Translations under genes and position numbers: made by a program | The notes under the pieces: model-generated | What the model was told of the DNA's origin: nothing | Seen by the model: only the letters and a program-made list of their open reading frames with translations | The model's database searches: none | Shown here: positions 9,401-18,296 of the stretch, in pieces | Position numbering within the stretch: position 1 is the first letter of the stretch | How the letters are laid out: the number at the start of each line of letters is the position of its first letter | Source: Pedobacter ghigonis | Lineage (GTDB): Bacteria > Bacteroidota > Bacteroidia > Sphingobacteriales > Sphingobacteriaceae | Direction: 5' to 3' | Assembly (NCBI RefSeq): GCF_903166585.1 | Contig: NZ_CAESCM010000016.1 | Coordinates: forward strand, 1 to 64,000 | Length of the DNA: 64,000 nt

Positions 9401-10591
9401 CCAGTAATTTAAACCTTTATCGTTGGTACCGATCCAAAAATTACCTTTCGAATCTTCCTTAATTACACTGATTACCTCATCGTTTAAAGATAACCGGCCT
9501 GTATTTTGACTCAACAGGTTGAATTTGATATCGTTTTTATGGTAATAGTTAACCCCGCCATAAAATGTGCCCAACCAAATACCATTCTGCCGGTCTTTAA
9601 AAAAACAACGTACTGAATTCTGACTAATGGTGTAAGGTTGCGAAATCTGATGAAAATAATTTTCTAAAGTATTGGTATTGGGGTTCAGAATTGATAAGCC
9701 CTTAAATGTACCCAGCCAGAAGTTACCTGCTTCATCTTTTCCGATACACCTTACATTGTTATCGGCAATGCTATTTTGGGCAGATTGGTGTGTAAAAAAA
9801 GTAAGCTTACCATTTGGGGTTTCGTATTTAATGAGTCCGTTACCTTCTGTTGCCGCCCACAAATTTCTACCGTCGATATTTACATCGTTGATAGCAGGTT
9901 TATCTACACCTAAATTTAACTTTTTAAGCCGGCGGCCTTGTCCGTTAAATTCGAAAAGGCCAACATCGGTACCAATTAACATATTTTTATTCCATGCACT
10001 GATGTAAGTGATCTTTTTTATGCCATGCTCGAGTGCATCAAAATTAACCGGTTTAAACTGCGCATCACCAGCGGTAAGCTTAAATACACTCCCTGTTATG
10101 GTGGTTGCCCAGATACTATGTGCAGTATCTTCGGTAATCGACGAGATATACCACTCGCCCAGGCTTCCCGGCAGCTTATAATTTACAAAATCATCGGAAG
10201 CGTAATTATAACGGCTAACGCCCTGGTTGCCGCCAATCCACATTACTCCTTTATGATCGACAAAGAGGCAACGGATATAATGTGATTGCAGGCCATTCTT
10301 CTCGCCATCAACCGGGCGATAAACTTTAAAACCTTTACTATCATAACGGTTTAAGCCATCCTGAGTGGCCATCCAGATAAAACCCAGGCTATCTTGTTTA
10401 ATAGAAAAAACGGTACTTTGCGACAGGCCTTTATCGACAGAAATGTTCCTGAAATGCCGGCCATCTACCTGTGCGAGGGCAGCTTGCGAAAATAAAAAAA
10501 GGGGTAGTAATGCAGCGTAAAACCATAGACAGCCTTTTCTAACCTGATATTTCATCTTATTAATCATCCTGTAATTGTTCTTCTTCAACAT
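6491..10591 (-). CDS. hybrid two-component system regulator (sensor, kinase, receiver and AraC DNA-binding domains in one protein)
   Basis: 1366 residues with the full HTCS architecture. An N-terminal signal/anchor (from about residue 13, MKYQVRKGCLWF...) is followed by two seven-bladed periplasmic propellers of Reg_prop repeats (IWIGT, LWIST, FWLGT motifs, about 45-700) and a Y_Y_Y domain (about 720-790). A transmembrane helix lies near 797-820. The histidine kinase has its phospho-His in NVSHELRTPL at residue 856 and an HATPase domain with GVGIAADDI. The receiver (about 1115-1230) has SDVMMPELDG, and the C-terminus is an AraC helix-turn-helix (about 1260-1366). It should sense an oligosaccharide in the periplasm and activate the adjacent SusC/SusD genes and probably the lyase operon. 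All catalytic residues appear present. Starts at 10567 or 10555 are also possible. Confidence 0.95.
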   Translation of the reverse strand: MLKKNNYRMINKMKYQVRKGCLWFYAALLPLFLFSQAALAQVDGRHFRNISVDKGLSQSTVFSIKQDSLGFIWMATQDGLNRYDSKGFKVYRPVDGEKNGLQSHYIRCLFVDHKGVMWIGGNQGVSRYNYASDDFVNYKLPGSLGEWYISSITEDTAHSIWATTITGSVFKLTAGDAQFKPVNFDALEHGIKKITYISAWNKNMLIGTDVGLFEFNGQGRRLKKLNLGVDKPAINDVNIDGRNLWAATEGNGLIKYETPNGKLTFFTHQSAQNSIADNNVRCIGKDEAGNFWLGTFKGLSILNPNTNTLENYFHQISQPYTISQNSVRCFFKDRQNGIWLGTFYGGVNYYHKNDIKFNLLSQNTGRLSLNDEVISVIKEDSKGNFWIGTNDKGLNYWNRAAGTISYFTSSENNANSLSSNNIKAIAFDDNQNLLVGMHNGGFNILNPATGNVKRYRHNEQDPNSIAGDLVYGILKDYKSRIWIGTRSGLDQFNPQSQTFTHIHLDRAGKRPASDDITYLFEDSKHRVWIGTTNGITLFYPDNMLFDNELARLLREEVISCITEDKQGRVWIGSREGLILYQEAKQTFVTYKNRNDFVKGTIYGLQPDNEGNLWISTNRGLIRYNPDTKTTQAFDESDGLQNNQFNDYAFCKARDGMLLFGGIKGLSYFYPSSIKQQQLPLKLTFTGLAVFNKNVTSGDDTKILDNHIDQSAELKFSAEYKQFTIHFNTFNYISANRTRYLYKLDGLDKDWQSTEDLKITYNNLKAGSYNFLIKAVGPNGENSAVRALKIVISPPWYNAGWFYLLLLAMAATGSYIGYRIISERIKALQQLKLERVDKERVRYINQVKMDFFTNVSHELRTPLTLILAPLEELIKKPSEDKLVTKRHEMMLINARRLYNLVDQLFEFRKTETGTRKLKVGKSDIVSFIHEIYESFKPLSEKNQIQYTYYSTEAKLSFYFDNDAMEKILFNLLSNAFKYTQAYNKINVELATQNNFAIITVTDTGVGIAADDIAKVFDRFYQVNNQEMNLGSGVGLAFTKRLVELHHGTIKAESELGKGSRFTIAIPMDDAVYNDDVRTETTRYELSIVTDEEALAENNEIYADQTLTNDPAENEGQRSRLLLVDDNKEILDYLQDYFKESYDITTAFDGKMALDILEKEQFDLVVSDVMMPELDGLHFCKRLKQNINTSHIPVVLLTAKTEVSQQIKGLEVGADDYITKPFSVDMLGAKIASLLKSRKRLKEYYSGSKEVVPQNLAFNTLDEEFLKEAIEIVEKYLADSDFSVDKFSREIGMSRSNLYLKFKAITGESATDFIKRIRFNKAIELMQSKRYTIAQITYMCGFNSPSYFSTAFKQYYGCMPSEYFEKNS

Positions 10592-10664
10592 ATCTGGTGC
10601 CCTATTTCGAAAAGCATATATTTAGCTTTGCTGCATAAATTTAAACATTTATCATTACCTCCGA

Positions 10665-10766
10665 CTTTCCTTTTAACCACAAAGCGCACAAAGGAAAAAG
10701 ACGCAGAGAGCACAGAGCTGGGAGGCCATTCCATCGTCCATTTTTACACCTTCCATCTTTTCTCCT
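10665..10766. repeat. 102-bp direct repeat, copy 1
   Basis: Text of the form CTTTCCTTTTAACCACAAAG, then GACGCAGAG, then CATCGTCCATTTTTACACC and TTCCATCTTTTCTCC. It recurs almost identically at 10787-10889 with a period of 122 bp. Words similar to its second half (GTAAAATGGAAGATGG) recur at 61104-61190, so it belongs to a dispersed intergenic family. Confidence 0.65.
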
Positions 10767-10786
10767 ACCAAACTCCCTACATCTGG

Positions 10787-10889
10787 CTTTCCTTTTAACC
10801 ACAAAGCGCACAGAGGAAAAAGACGCAGAGGGCACAAAGCTGGGGTGTTTCACTCCATCGTCCATTTTACACCTTCCATCTTTTCTCCT
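10787..10889. repeat. 102-bp direct repeat, copy 2
   Basis: Second copy of the 10665-10766 unit with a few substitutions. The 10592-11120 gap between the regulator and the sulfatase is filled by these two units and the minisatellite that follows. Confidence 0.65.
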
Positions 10890-10939
10890 CCCAAGCTTCC
10901 GACCTCGGACTCCAGACTTCGGACTCCAAACTCCAAACT

Positions 10940-11122
10940 GAACCCCAATGACCTCGTTCCGAACCCCGACGATCTCGTTCTGAACTCCAGCGACCTCGTT
11001 CCGAACCCCAGCGACCTCGTTCAGAACACCAATGACCTCGTTCCGAACCCCGATGATCTCGTTCCGAACATCAATGACCTCGTTCCGAACCCAAATGGCC
11101 TCGTTCCGAGCATCAATGATCT
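10940..11122. repeat. 21-bp tandem repeat (minisatellite), about 8.7 units
   Basis: Units of the form GAACCCCAATGACCTCGTTCC begin at 10940, 10961, 10982, 11003, 11024, 11045, 11066 and 11087, with a partial ninth unit from 11108. The period is a multiple of three. The array ends inside the stop codon of the sulfatase gene. In the sulfatase frame it reads as a heptad of the form RNEVIGV, and in the plus frame as NPNDLVP. There are no spacers, so this is not CRISPR. Confidence 0.9.
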
Positions 11123-12488
11123 AAAGTACTATAAAATTATCTCCATTGCTTTTGCACCATTGTTTAAGGTAGTTACGCATAGCAATCAGTTTCTTTTTAT
11201 AAGCCTTATCAACGGCCAGATTTTTAATCTCACCAGGATCATTGGTTAAATTAAATAATTGTTCTTTAATCTCGCCCTTATTGTACACTATATATTTAAA
11301 ATCTTTGGTAATTACGGCGCGTCCGTTAATGCCAAGCAGTTGTTCGTTGTCGGCAAAATCAGTTTCAATAACCAGGGTATCGCGGAGATTTTTAGCCGGA
11401 TTGTTTAATCTTTTGCTAATATCCATACCTTTTAAATAGGCAGGCTTCTGCACACCGGTTAAACCACAGATGGTGGGGATTATATCTGTACCGTTGCACA
11501 CCAACATATCGTCGGTACCTGTTTTCAGCGAGCCGTCCATTTTAGCAATAATAAAAGGAACCTTGGCTGCCTCTTCGTACAAAATTTGTTTCTGGTTCCA
11601 GCTATGGCCGGCATAACCATCGCCGTGGTCGGCAGTAAAAATGATAATGGTATTTTTTTCTACGCCATATTTTTTAAGCGAATAGAGTACCTGTTCAATG
11701 TACTGATCTACTTTTTCGACCAGGCGGTTATAGGCCCAGCGGTATTGTCGCCATTTTTCGGGTGTGTAGTTTACCGATGGATAGGTACGTAAACCAACAG
11801 TTTTTTGCTGATCGCGTACAATTTGAGGCTCGCTGGCCGGAATTTGCCAGTTAGCCGGCAATGCAGGGCATTGATCGGCCGGTGGTGCTTTTTCCAGCAC
11901 ATCCATTTTCAAATCTTCATCGCGGGCCCATTCGCAAATATCATGCGGATTGAGGAACGATGCCACCAGCAAAAATGGTTTTTCTTTATTCTCTTTAATA
12001 AAACGTGCGCAAAATGAGGGGGTAGCCCCATCGTTATAATCTAAAAAATTAGTGTTTTCGATGTAGGCAAAGCCATGCTGGCTTACTTTTTTGGTAGGTA
12101 CGGGCAAATGCCACTTCCCCACATAACCGGTTTGATATCCATCCTGCTGAAATATTTTACCCATCATGAGCAGACTATCCGGCCACTGCCCGTCTTTTTC
12201 GGTTGCGTTACCTACAAAACCTGTTTCGAAAGGCATTTTACCACTAAAAATGGCTGTACGGGAAGGCGTGCACAAAGGCTGTGCGCAATAAGCCCTGGTA
12301 AAGCGCACACCATTTTTGGCCAGCTTATCCATAGCCGGGGTGTTCAGATCCTTATTACCGGCAATACTCATGGCCTCTGCCGTTTGCTGATCGGTCATGA
12401 TGAGGAGAATATTAGGACGCGTTTGCTGCTGCGCAGATACCGTTTGCAGGCAAATGAAAAGGCTTAGGTATGCGAGGATGAATTTCAT
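11121..12488 (-). CDS. sulfatase (arylsulfatase family S1), periplasmic
   Basis: 455 residues with signal peptide MKFILAYLSLFICLQTVSAQ. The metal site begins with LLIMTDQQ (D33), and the sulfatase signature is C73-T-P-S-R-T-A with Cys73 as the residue converted to formylglycine, a step needing an anaerobic or FGE-type maturase elsewhere. FTADHGDGYAGHSW is the second metal/active-site block. It removes O- or N-sulfate from oligosaccharides in the periplasm. The exact S1 subfamily and the position cleaved cannot be read. It is the third gene of the SusC-SusD-sulfatase operon, 99 bp after susD with a stem-loop between. The frame stays open for 159 further codons past the TAG because of the tandem repeat. 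Confidence 0.92.
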   Translation of the reverse strand: MKFILAYLSLFICLQTVSAQQQTRPNILLIMTDQQTAEAMSIAGNKDLNTPAMDKLAKNGVRFTRAYCAQPLCTPSRTAIFSGKMPFETGFVGNATEKDGQWPDSLLMMGKIFQQDGYQTGYVGKWHLPVPTKKVSQHGFAYIENTNFLDYNDGATPSFCARFIKENKEKPFLLVASFLNPHDICEWARDEDLKMDVLEKAPPADQCPALPANWQIPASEPQIVRDQQKTVGLRTYPSVNYTPEKWRQYRWAYNRLVEKVDQYIEQVLYSLKKYGVEKNTIIIFTADHGDGYAGHSWNQKQILYEEAAKVPFIIAKMDGSLKTGTDDMLVCNGTDIIPTICGLTGVQKPAYLKGMDISKRLNNPAKNLRDTLVIETDFADNEQLLGINGRAVITKDFKYIVYNKGEIKEQLFNLTNDPGEIKNLAVDKAYKKKLIAMRNYLKQWCKSNGDNFIVL

Positions 12489-12512
12489 AGGATCAATATA
12501 CGGAACCTAATG

Positions 12513-12573
12513 AAGCGGGTTATCTCATAACATCACTTACGATCAATCTTTCTCTTCAGAGATAACCGCTTCA
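12513..12573 (-). promoter_or_regulatory. intercistronic stem-loop between SusD and sulfatase genes
   Basis: Arms GAAGCGGGTTATCTC (12513-12527) and GAGATAACCGCTTC (12560-12573) pair except for one bulged G and enclose a 32-nt loop. No T tract follows, so it looks more like an mRNA-stability or processing element than a terminator. Confidence 0.5.
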
Positions 12574-12587
12574 TTTTGATTAACTAA

Positions 12588-14462
12588 TTAGTATTTGGGA
12601 TTATTTCTGGTAATGCCACTGTTTACATCTCTTTCGTTTTGTGGAATTGGATATAATTCGTGTTTACCGGCAACAAAATTATTTGCAGCATTATACGGAT
12701 AAACTGTATTAATTACCTTTAATGCGGCTTGGGTTGCTTTAATTTTATCGCCTAACAAATTCCATCTGATGAGATCGGCCTTCCGTGTACCTTCAAAGCA
12801 CAATTCCCAGGCCCGTTCATCCTGCACTGCCTGAAAGAAAGCAGATTGATTTAAAGCAGCAGGCAAATCTACACCCGTAGCAGGAGCCATTAAAGTAACG
12901 GTAGCTACCGCACCAGTACCGGTGCTTGTACCGGTATTGGTAATGCTTATTGAAGGGGCTGATGTATAAGCAAAGCCATTATTCAGCATGGTTATGGCCG
13001 TTATTTTGCCAGCACTAATGGTAGCCACTGCAGAAGCATCGGTACCGCCACCACCGGTAAATTTAATTACAGGTATGGTTGTGTAACCTGTACCACCATT
13101 TGTAAGTGTTACTGTTACCCTGCTTCCGCCCAGCGCCTGGCCATATGCACGGCGACGTACGGTATTAATTGCATCGTAAGCCAAAGCATTAGGTCCTCCG
13201 TTTAATTCATTTTCTACCTCAGCCCGCATCAGCAACACATCCGAATAACGCATGAGTACCGTATTGATATTGGTATTTACCCTTTCCAAATTAGAATTGT
13301 TCTGGTATTCCCTGCTCCATTTGGCTGGTGCCCATATCCGATTGTTGGTAAGCAAACTTAGCCTGTTACCTGTAGCATCAATGCTGTATTTCGCAATCGA
13401 AAAATCCCTTCTTAAATCGCCATCTTTAAAGGTATCGTAAAAAGTTTTGGTTACAAAGCAACGGTTTTGTGTACTACCATAAGGTGAAGTGGCACTGCTG
13501 GCTGTTTGTGGCGCATTAAATGTTCCGTAACTGGATTGATTGGTAGTGGCCAACGTAGGTGTATAAACCCCAGCTTCGAAAAGACTTTCTTTTGGTTCGA
13601 ACTTCTGTATGCTTTGATTTTTGAAAACCATCGAATAATCGGGGTTTAGGGCATACAAGCCGGAGCCAATTACATCGTTAATTTGGGTTTGCGCCAGTTT
13701 GTAATAATCTTTATAAGCGGCAGGTCGTTGCATGGTTCCGTCGGCCCTTAACGAGAAGCCTCCAGCGGCCAAAGCAACCCTCGCCAACACGGCTTTGGCA
13801 CCGTATTTATTGATGCGTTCGTCAGTTGGTAATGTAGCAGGCAGCAAATCGGCTCCTTCCTGCATATCTTTAATAATCTGGGTATAAATCTGGTAGCGAT
13901 CAGTTAAAGGCAGTTTAAAATCATCGCCTGTTTCTGAATTTTTAAGTTTAAAAGGCACATCGCCCCATAACCTCACCAGTTCTGAGTAGTAGAACCCACG
14001 TAAAAATTTAGCTTCGCCCAGCATCCTGTTCAGCGCTGTTTTTTGCTCGGTGCTGCCGTTATTGTACAAATCCATTTTTGGAATCCGGTCTATTACCAGG
14101 TTTGCCCTGTCGATACCATTGTAGTAAGCGCTCCAGGTTTCGTATAAAAACGGGGTTTCAGGAATTCCCAGGTAATGTGGAATAATTCGCCAGTCGGGCG
14201 TAACACCATCACTGATAAACTGAATATCCGAATCGTTATCGTAAATAAGCGGCACATACCAGGCGTAAGTGGAAGGATATTTCATGATTTCGTAAACGCC
14301 TGTAGTGGCCAGTTGAGCCTCATCTACCGTGCTAAAAAAATTGGCGGTAGTAAAATAGGAATAAGGGGTAGCCTCTGTAGCTTTTTTACATGAGGTAAAC
14401 GACACTGCCAATAACGCCGCTGCTATGGCAGATTTTTTTATTTTTGATGTTAATATTTTCAT
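12588..14462 (-). CDS. SusD-family surface glycan-binding lipoprotein
   Basis: 624 residues. The lipoprotein signal is MKILTSKIKKSAIAAALLAV with lipobox FTSC and Cys at about residue 26. The N-terminal SusD-like TPR region includes FLRGFYYSELVRLWGDVPF, and the RagB/SusD C-terminal part has DERAWELCFEGTRKADLIRW and ends with NGITRNNPKY-like text. It caps the SusC transporter and binds glycan at the cell surface. Length exceeds the usual 500-560 because about 80 residues (roughly 446-526; DNA about 12885-13127) are inserted between the conserved AINTVRRRAYG and FFQAVQDERAWE blocks. The insert is rich in Gly and Thr, with motifs NGGTGYT and TGGGG. It starts 18 bp after the SusC stop. Confidence 0.95.
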   Translation of the reverse strand: MKILTSKIKKSAIAAALLAVSFTSCKKATEATPYSYFTTANFFSTVDEAQLATTGVYEIMKYPSTYAWYVPLIYDNDSDIQFISDGVTPDWRIIPHYLGIPETPFLYETWSAYYNGIDRANLVIDRIPKMDLYNNGSTEQKTALNRMLGEAKFLRGFYYSELVRLWGDVPFKLKNSETGDDFKLPLTDRYQIYTQIIKDMQEGADLLPATLPTDERINKYGAKAVLARVALAAGGFSLRADGTMQRPAAYKDYYKLAQTQINDVIGSGLYALNPDYSMVFKNQSIQKFEPKESLFEAGVYTPTLATTNQSSYGTFNAPQTASSATSPYGSTQNRCFVTKTFYDTFKDGDLRRDFSIAKYSIDATGNRLSLLTNNRIWAPAKWSREYQNNSNLERVNTNINTVLMRYSDVLLMRAEVENELNGGPNALAYDAINTVRRRAYGQALGGSRVTVTLTNGGTGYTTIPVIKFTGGGGTDASAVATISAGKITAITMLNNGFAYTSAPSISITNTGTSTGTGAVATVTLMAPATGVDLPAALNQSAFFQAVQDERAWELCFEGTRKADLIRWNLLGDKIKATQAALKVINTVYPYNAANNFVAGKHELYPIPQNERDVNSGITRNNPKY

Positions 14463-14480
14463 AACGGAATATAATTTTGG

Positions 14481-17400
14481 TTATAGAGAGAGATTAATTC
14501 CCGCTACAAATGATCGCGGTCTTGGGTAGGCACTAAAATCTACACCCGGTGTAAGTGCATTATCCACCACACTAACCTCCGGATCATAGCCCGAGTAATT
14601 GGTAAATACATGGAGGTTATATGCGGTAACATATATTCTGGCGTTGGCTATTTTAACCTTCTCAAGCCATCTTTTCGGGAAAGTATAACCCAGGTTTACA
14701 TTGCTTATTCTCAGAAAGGAACCATCTTCAATCACACTGTCGTACATGCGGCCGCTGGTATTGCCCAATATAGACGCTACTGAATTTTTACCCTGGTTAA
14801 GTGCTGTTAGTTCTGCCGGATCGGTAACTACCTGCCCTGCAGCGTTGATAGTCCTCCACCTGTCGGCCTGAAAAGCCAGGTTGTTACTAAAGTCGCTGGC
14901 AATGGCCAGGTTATTCTTAACATTGGCGTTAAAAATTTTATTGCCTTGTGTAAAATTCAGGAATATGCTCAGATCGAAACCCTTGTAAGCAAAGGTATTG
15001 TTAATACCACCCGAAAATTTAGGGTTTGCATTACCAATGATGGTACGGTCGGCATCGGTAATTTTTCCGTCGCCATTAAGGTCTTTAAATTTAATATAGC
15101 CGGGCTGTACGGCAATGGCATCCTGCACCACACCTTGTTTTAAGCTGTACGTTTTTGCGGTGGCATCGTAATTGAAATCGCTTACCTGGTAAAGTCCATC
15201 CTGCTGATAGCCAAACATACTACCTACGGGCTGTCCTACCTGTAAAATATAATCCTGGTAGCTATTGTTGTAGCTACTGGTCATTAGCGAATTTTCGCCA
15301 TCGCTTAATTTCAGCACTTTAGTTTTATTGAAGGTAATATTGAAATTGGTACTCCAGTTAAAGTCGCTTTTTTTGATGTTTACGGTATTTAAAGTAAACT
15401 CTACGCCCCTGCTCGATGTAGATCCGATATTCTGAAACTGACGGGTAAAGCCAGCGCTTGCCGGGATCCGGGTATTGTACAACAAGTCTTTCGAGCGGTT
15501 ATCGAACCAATCAACCGTCAAAGCAATGCGTTGTTTCAACAAACCGATATCCAAACCGATATTGGTAGCTTTAACGGCTTCCCATTTAAGAAATGGATTG
15601 GCTAAACTATTTTGAAATACAGTAGGTAAAATACTGGTATTTGAAGCGTACTGACCAGAAGTAAAAATACCCAAAGCCGCATAATTGGCAATTCGGTTAT
15701 TACCTGAAGTACCGTAACTGGCCCTCAGTTTCAAATCTGACAAGAAGTTTAGCGATTTCATAAAGTTTTCTTCGGTTACTTTCCATGCAAAAGATCCCGA
15801 AGGGAAATACCCCCATCTGTTCTCTTCTCCAAATTTGGATGAACCATCAGCCCTTAAGGTTCCGGCAAGAATATATCTGCCCTTGTAGCTGTAATTGGCC
15901 CTGGTAAAAAACGACAATAGCTTATCTTCTTCTGCAAACGACGAAGGGAAACCCGCAACAGTACCTAAGCCCAGATTATTCCAGCCACTATTTACATTAG
16001 GAAAATTAGTAGCGCCCGCGCTTACACTTTCCGAATAGTTATAAATATACTCCTGACCTACAGTAATGTCGAACTTATGGTCTTTGCCATAAACATCGGC
16101 ATAGGTAAGCGTATTGTTATAGTTAAACCGGTTATTGAAAGTAGTGGTTATGCCTCCTGAGGCTCCTTTATTTCTAATGGCAGTAATGGATTCCGAATCG
16201 TTAAAAGTTTTATCAACCCTTGAGGTATTGGTGAAGCCTACCAAACCATTGTAAGTAAATTTATTACTAATGGCATATCTGGCTGTAGCGTTGGCGTTGA
16301 GCGAACGAATGCGCTGATCGCGCAAACGGGTATTTACCGTTACAATGGGGCTTTGAAAAGCTGGATTGCCTGCATCATCCAAAGGGTCTAAAACATCATC
16401 AATCAGCCCTACATCCGAAACATTTGGCAAATTTACCGGACGGTATTGCAGTAAGGTTTGTAACATGCTCAACCGCGCATTACCACCTTCCTGTGTACCA
16501 CCCGAACCATATATTTTCTGATTGGAATAATTAACAATCCCGTTCAGTTTTACTTTTTTGCTTGGGCTGTTGGTTACCGTTAATTTAGCAATATCACGGT
16601 TTGCACCACTGTTAAGCATTAAACCATCGTTAATATTATGGGAATAGAATAAGTTATACTTCGTATCGCCGCTGCCGCCGTTTATACCAATTTTATGGTA
16701 CTGGCTTGAAGCTGTTCCGCCAAATATTTCATCCTGCCAGTTAATCCCTTCCCTATTGCCGTAATTGCTGGCAAGCGATTCGAAGGTGCCGAAAGTGGTT
16801 AAGAATTTTTGTGCCCGGGTTGCATCCCTTGTAGAGTTTTCGTAGATATACAACATGTACTCATACGGGCTTAACACTGACAAAAACTTAGGTGCTTTTT
16901 GTACACCTGCATAACCATCATAACTGATGGTAGTTTTGCCGCCCTTTGATTGTTTTGTGGTGATCAGAATTACCCCATTGGCTCCCCTGGCACCATAAAC
17001 TGCTGTCGACGCAGCATCTTTCATTACATCAACAGATTCAATATCCGTTGGATCTAAAAACGCCAGACCATCGGTTTGAGGCACACCATCTACCACATAG
17101 AGCGGTTCGTTACTCTGGGTAATAGATGAACCACCGCGTATTTTAATTTGTGGTGTTGAACCCGGATCGCCACTTGGCATGGTTACCTGTACACCGGCCA
17201 TACGCCCCTGTAAGGCCTGGGCAACGTTTGCTACAGGTGTTTTTGCAATCTCGCTACCTTTTAAAGAAGCTATTGCTCCGGTTAAATCTTTACGCTGAAC
17301 GGTTTGTCCATAACCAATAACCACCACATCATTGAGGTTGTTTACATCGTCTTGTAATTTTACGTCTATCGAAGTACGTCCGTTTATTTTTTGCTCGACA

Positions 17401-17633
17401 GTTTTCGTACCCAAATAACTAAAAACCAATACAGCATCGGTTTTCACATTGATTTGATAAGTACCGAAGTTAGAAGAGACTGTGATATTTTTAGTTCCCT
17501 TTTCAGTAATTGTAGCCCCCGGAATTGGCTGGTTGGATACATCTCTTACTACTCCCTTTATGGTAACTACATTTTGTGCATGTAATCCCTTAAAAAAGCA
17601 GAGTAAGCCTATTAGTATTATAATCCTTTTCAT
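14481..17633 (-). CDS. SusC/RagA-family TonB-dependent outer membrane transporter
   Basis: 1050 residues. Signal peptide MKRIIILIGLLCFFKGLHAQ, then a carboxypeptidase-D-like domain at about 23-100 (GVVRDVSNQPIPGATITEKG), a TonB-box-like VVVIGYG at about 103-109, the plug domain with ALQGRMAGVQV and YVVDGVP, and a C-terminal 22-strand barrel. It imports oligosaccharides with SusD. It is the first gene of the operon SusC-SusD-sulfatase. No sigma/anti-sigma pair is present, so control is probably by the hybrid regulator at 6491-10591. The 663-bp upstream gap must hold the promoter, but no consensus box was recognised. Confidence 0.96.
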   Translation of the reverse strand: MKRIIILIGLLCFFKGLHAQNVVTIKGVVRDVSNQPIPGATITEKGTKNITVSSNFGTYQINVKTDAVLVFSYLGTKTVEQKINGRTSIDVKLQDDVNNLNDVVVIGYGQTVQRKDLTGAIASLKGSEIAKTPVANVAQALQGRMAGVQVTMPSGDPGSTPQIKIRGGSSITQSNEPLYVVDGVPQTDGLAFLDPTDIESVDVMKDAASTAVYGARGANGVILITTKQSKGGKTTISYDGYAGVQKAPKFLSVLSPYEYMLYIYENSTRDATRAQKFLTTFGTFESLASNYGNREGINWQDEIFGGTASSQYHKIGINGGSGDTKYNLFYSHNINDGLMLNSGANRDIAKLTVTNSPSKKVKLNGIVNYSNQKIYGSGGTQEGGNARLSMLQTLLQYRPVNLPNVSDVGLIDDVLDPLDDAGNPAFQSPIVTVNTRLRDQRIRSLNANATARYAISNKFTYNGLVGFTNTSRVDKTFNDSESITAIRNKGASGGITTTFNNRFNYNNTLTYADVYGKDHKFDITVGQEYIYNYSESVSAGATNFPNVNSGWNNLGLGTVAGFPSSFAEEDKLLSFFTRANYSYKGRYILAGTLRADGSSKFGEENRWGYFPSGSFAWKVTEENFMKSLNFLSDLKLRASYGTSGNNRIANYAALGIFTSGQYASNTSILPTVFQNSLANPFLKWEAVKATNIGLDIGLLKQRIALTVDWFDNRSKDLLYNTRIPASAGFTRQFQNIGSTSSRGVEFTLNTVNIKKSDFNWSTNFNITFNKTKVLKLSDGENSLMTSSYNNSYQDYILQVGQPVGSMFGYQQDGLYQVSDFNYDATAKTYSLKQGVVQDAIAVQPGYIKFKDLNGDGKITDADRTIIGNANPKFSGGINNTFAYKGFDLSIFLNFTQGNKIFNANVKNNLAIASDFSNNLAFQADRWRTINAAGQVVTDPAELTALNQGKNSVASILGNTSGRMYDSVIEDGSFLRISNVNLGYTFPKRWLEKVKIANARIYVTAYNLHVFTNYSGYDPEVSVVDNALTPGVDFSAYPRPRSFVAGINLSL

Positions 17634-18296
17634 TTTGGTTTTGGTTAGTTGGAAATAATGTGTTGAAAGCGCAGGTTAGTTTATCAGCATAATTTGGTAA
17701 TTCCTTTGTTAAATTGCCACCGCCTTATTTTATCTGTTAAGAAAATTAAGGCGATATCTTCAGTTTTTTCATGATCTCCTGCCATTTTTGGTTAGTTATT
17801 TTAGTTTGTTGGTTATCGTATAAATTCTGCCAAACACCTTCAATCGTGTTTACTGATTTTTTCCTGCCTGGCAGTGATCAGCAATCTGCCACATTGGGTT
17901 AAATCGACAGAAACGAATTTAGCAATCGATATAAAAACGGAGTTTCAAATTTGTTTAAAATACTATCAAATTTGGCTAATACAGCTTAAAAACCGCAGAT
18001 TAACTGCTTTTCATTTCAAAAACAGAAAACAACGAACTACTTTTTATTAAAATAAGCAGCCATATAAATACTACAAAACAGAAAAAACTGGTGTTTTTCG
18101 GATAGGATTGAAGCATATTTAATATACATTATAAATGCATGGCTCGATAATCCTCGTTACAAACGAGGACTATTTGGCTACAATAGAAGTTCAATTGAGT
18201 ATATGGTGCTAAATAATCATTTCAAATAAAAAGAAGAAAAGCACTATTATTGTAACATTATAGATCTGTTACTATTAAAACTCAAATTGCATTCCG
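17634..18296. other. 663-bp divergent intergenic region with a small hairpin
   Basis: AT-rich non-coding DNA between the divergent SusC and serine hydrolase genes. It contains a perfect 8-bp hairpin TCCTCGTT-ACA-AACGAGGA at 18151-18169 and a weaker stem TGGCAG...CTGCCA near 17870-17892. It should hold the SusC promoter and the operator of the hybrid regulator, but neither was identified. Confidence 0.5.

Noticed and set aside
10940..11122. CRISPR array
   Set aside because: The units are contiguous with no spacers and there are no cas genes in the window.
10845..11249. 134-residue plus-strand frame with NPNDLVP heptads
   Set aside because: Produced by the 21-bp tandem repeat, whose period is a multiple of three; it runs antisense into the sulfatase gene and has no start signal.
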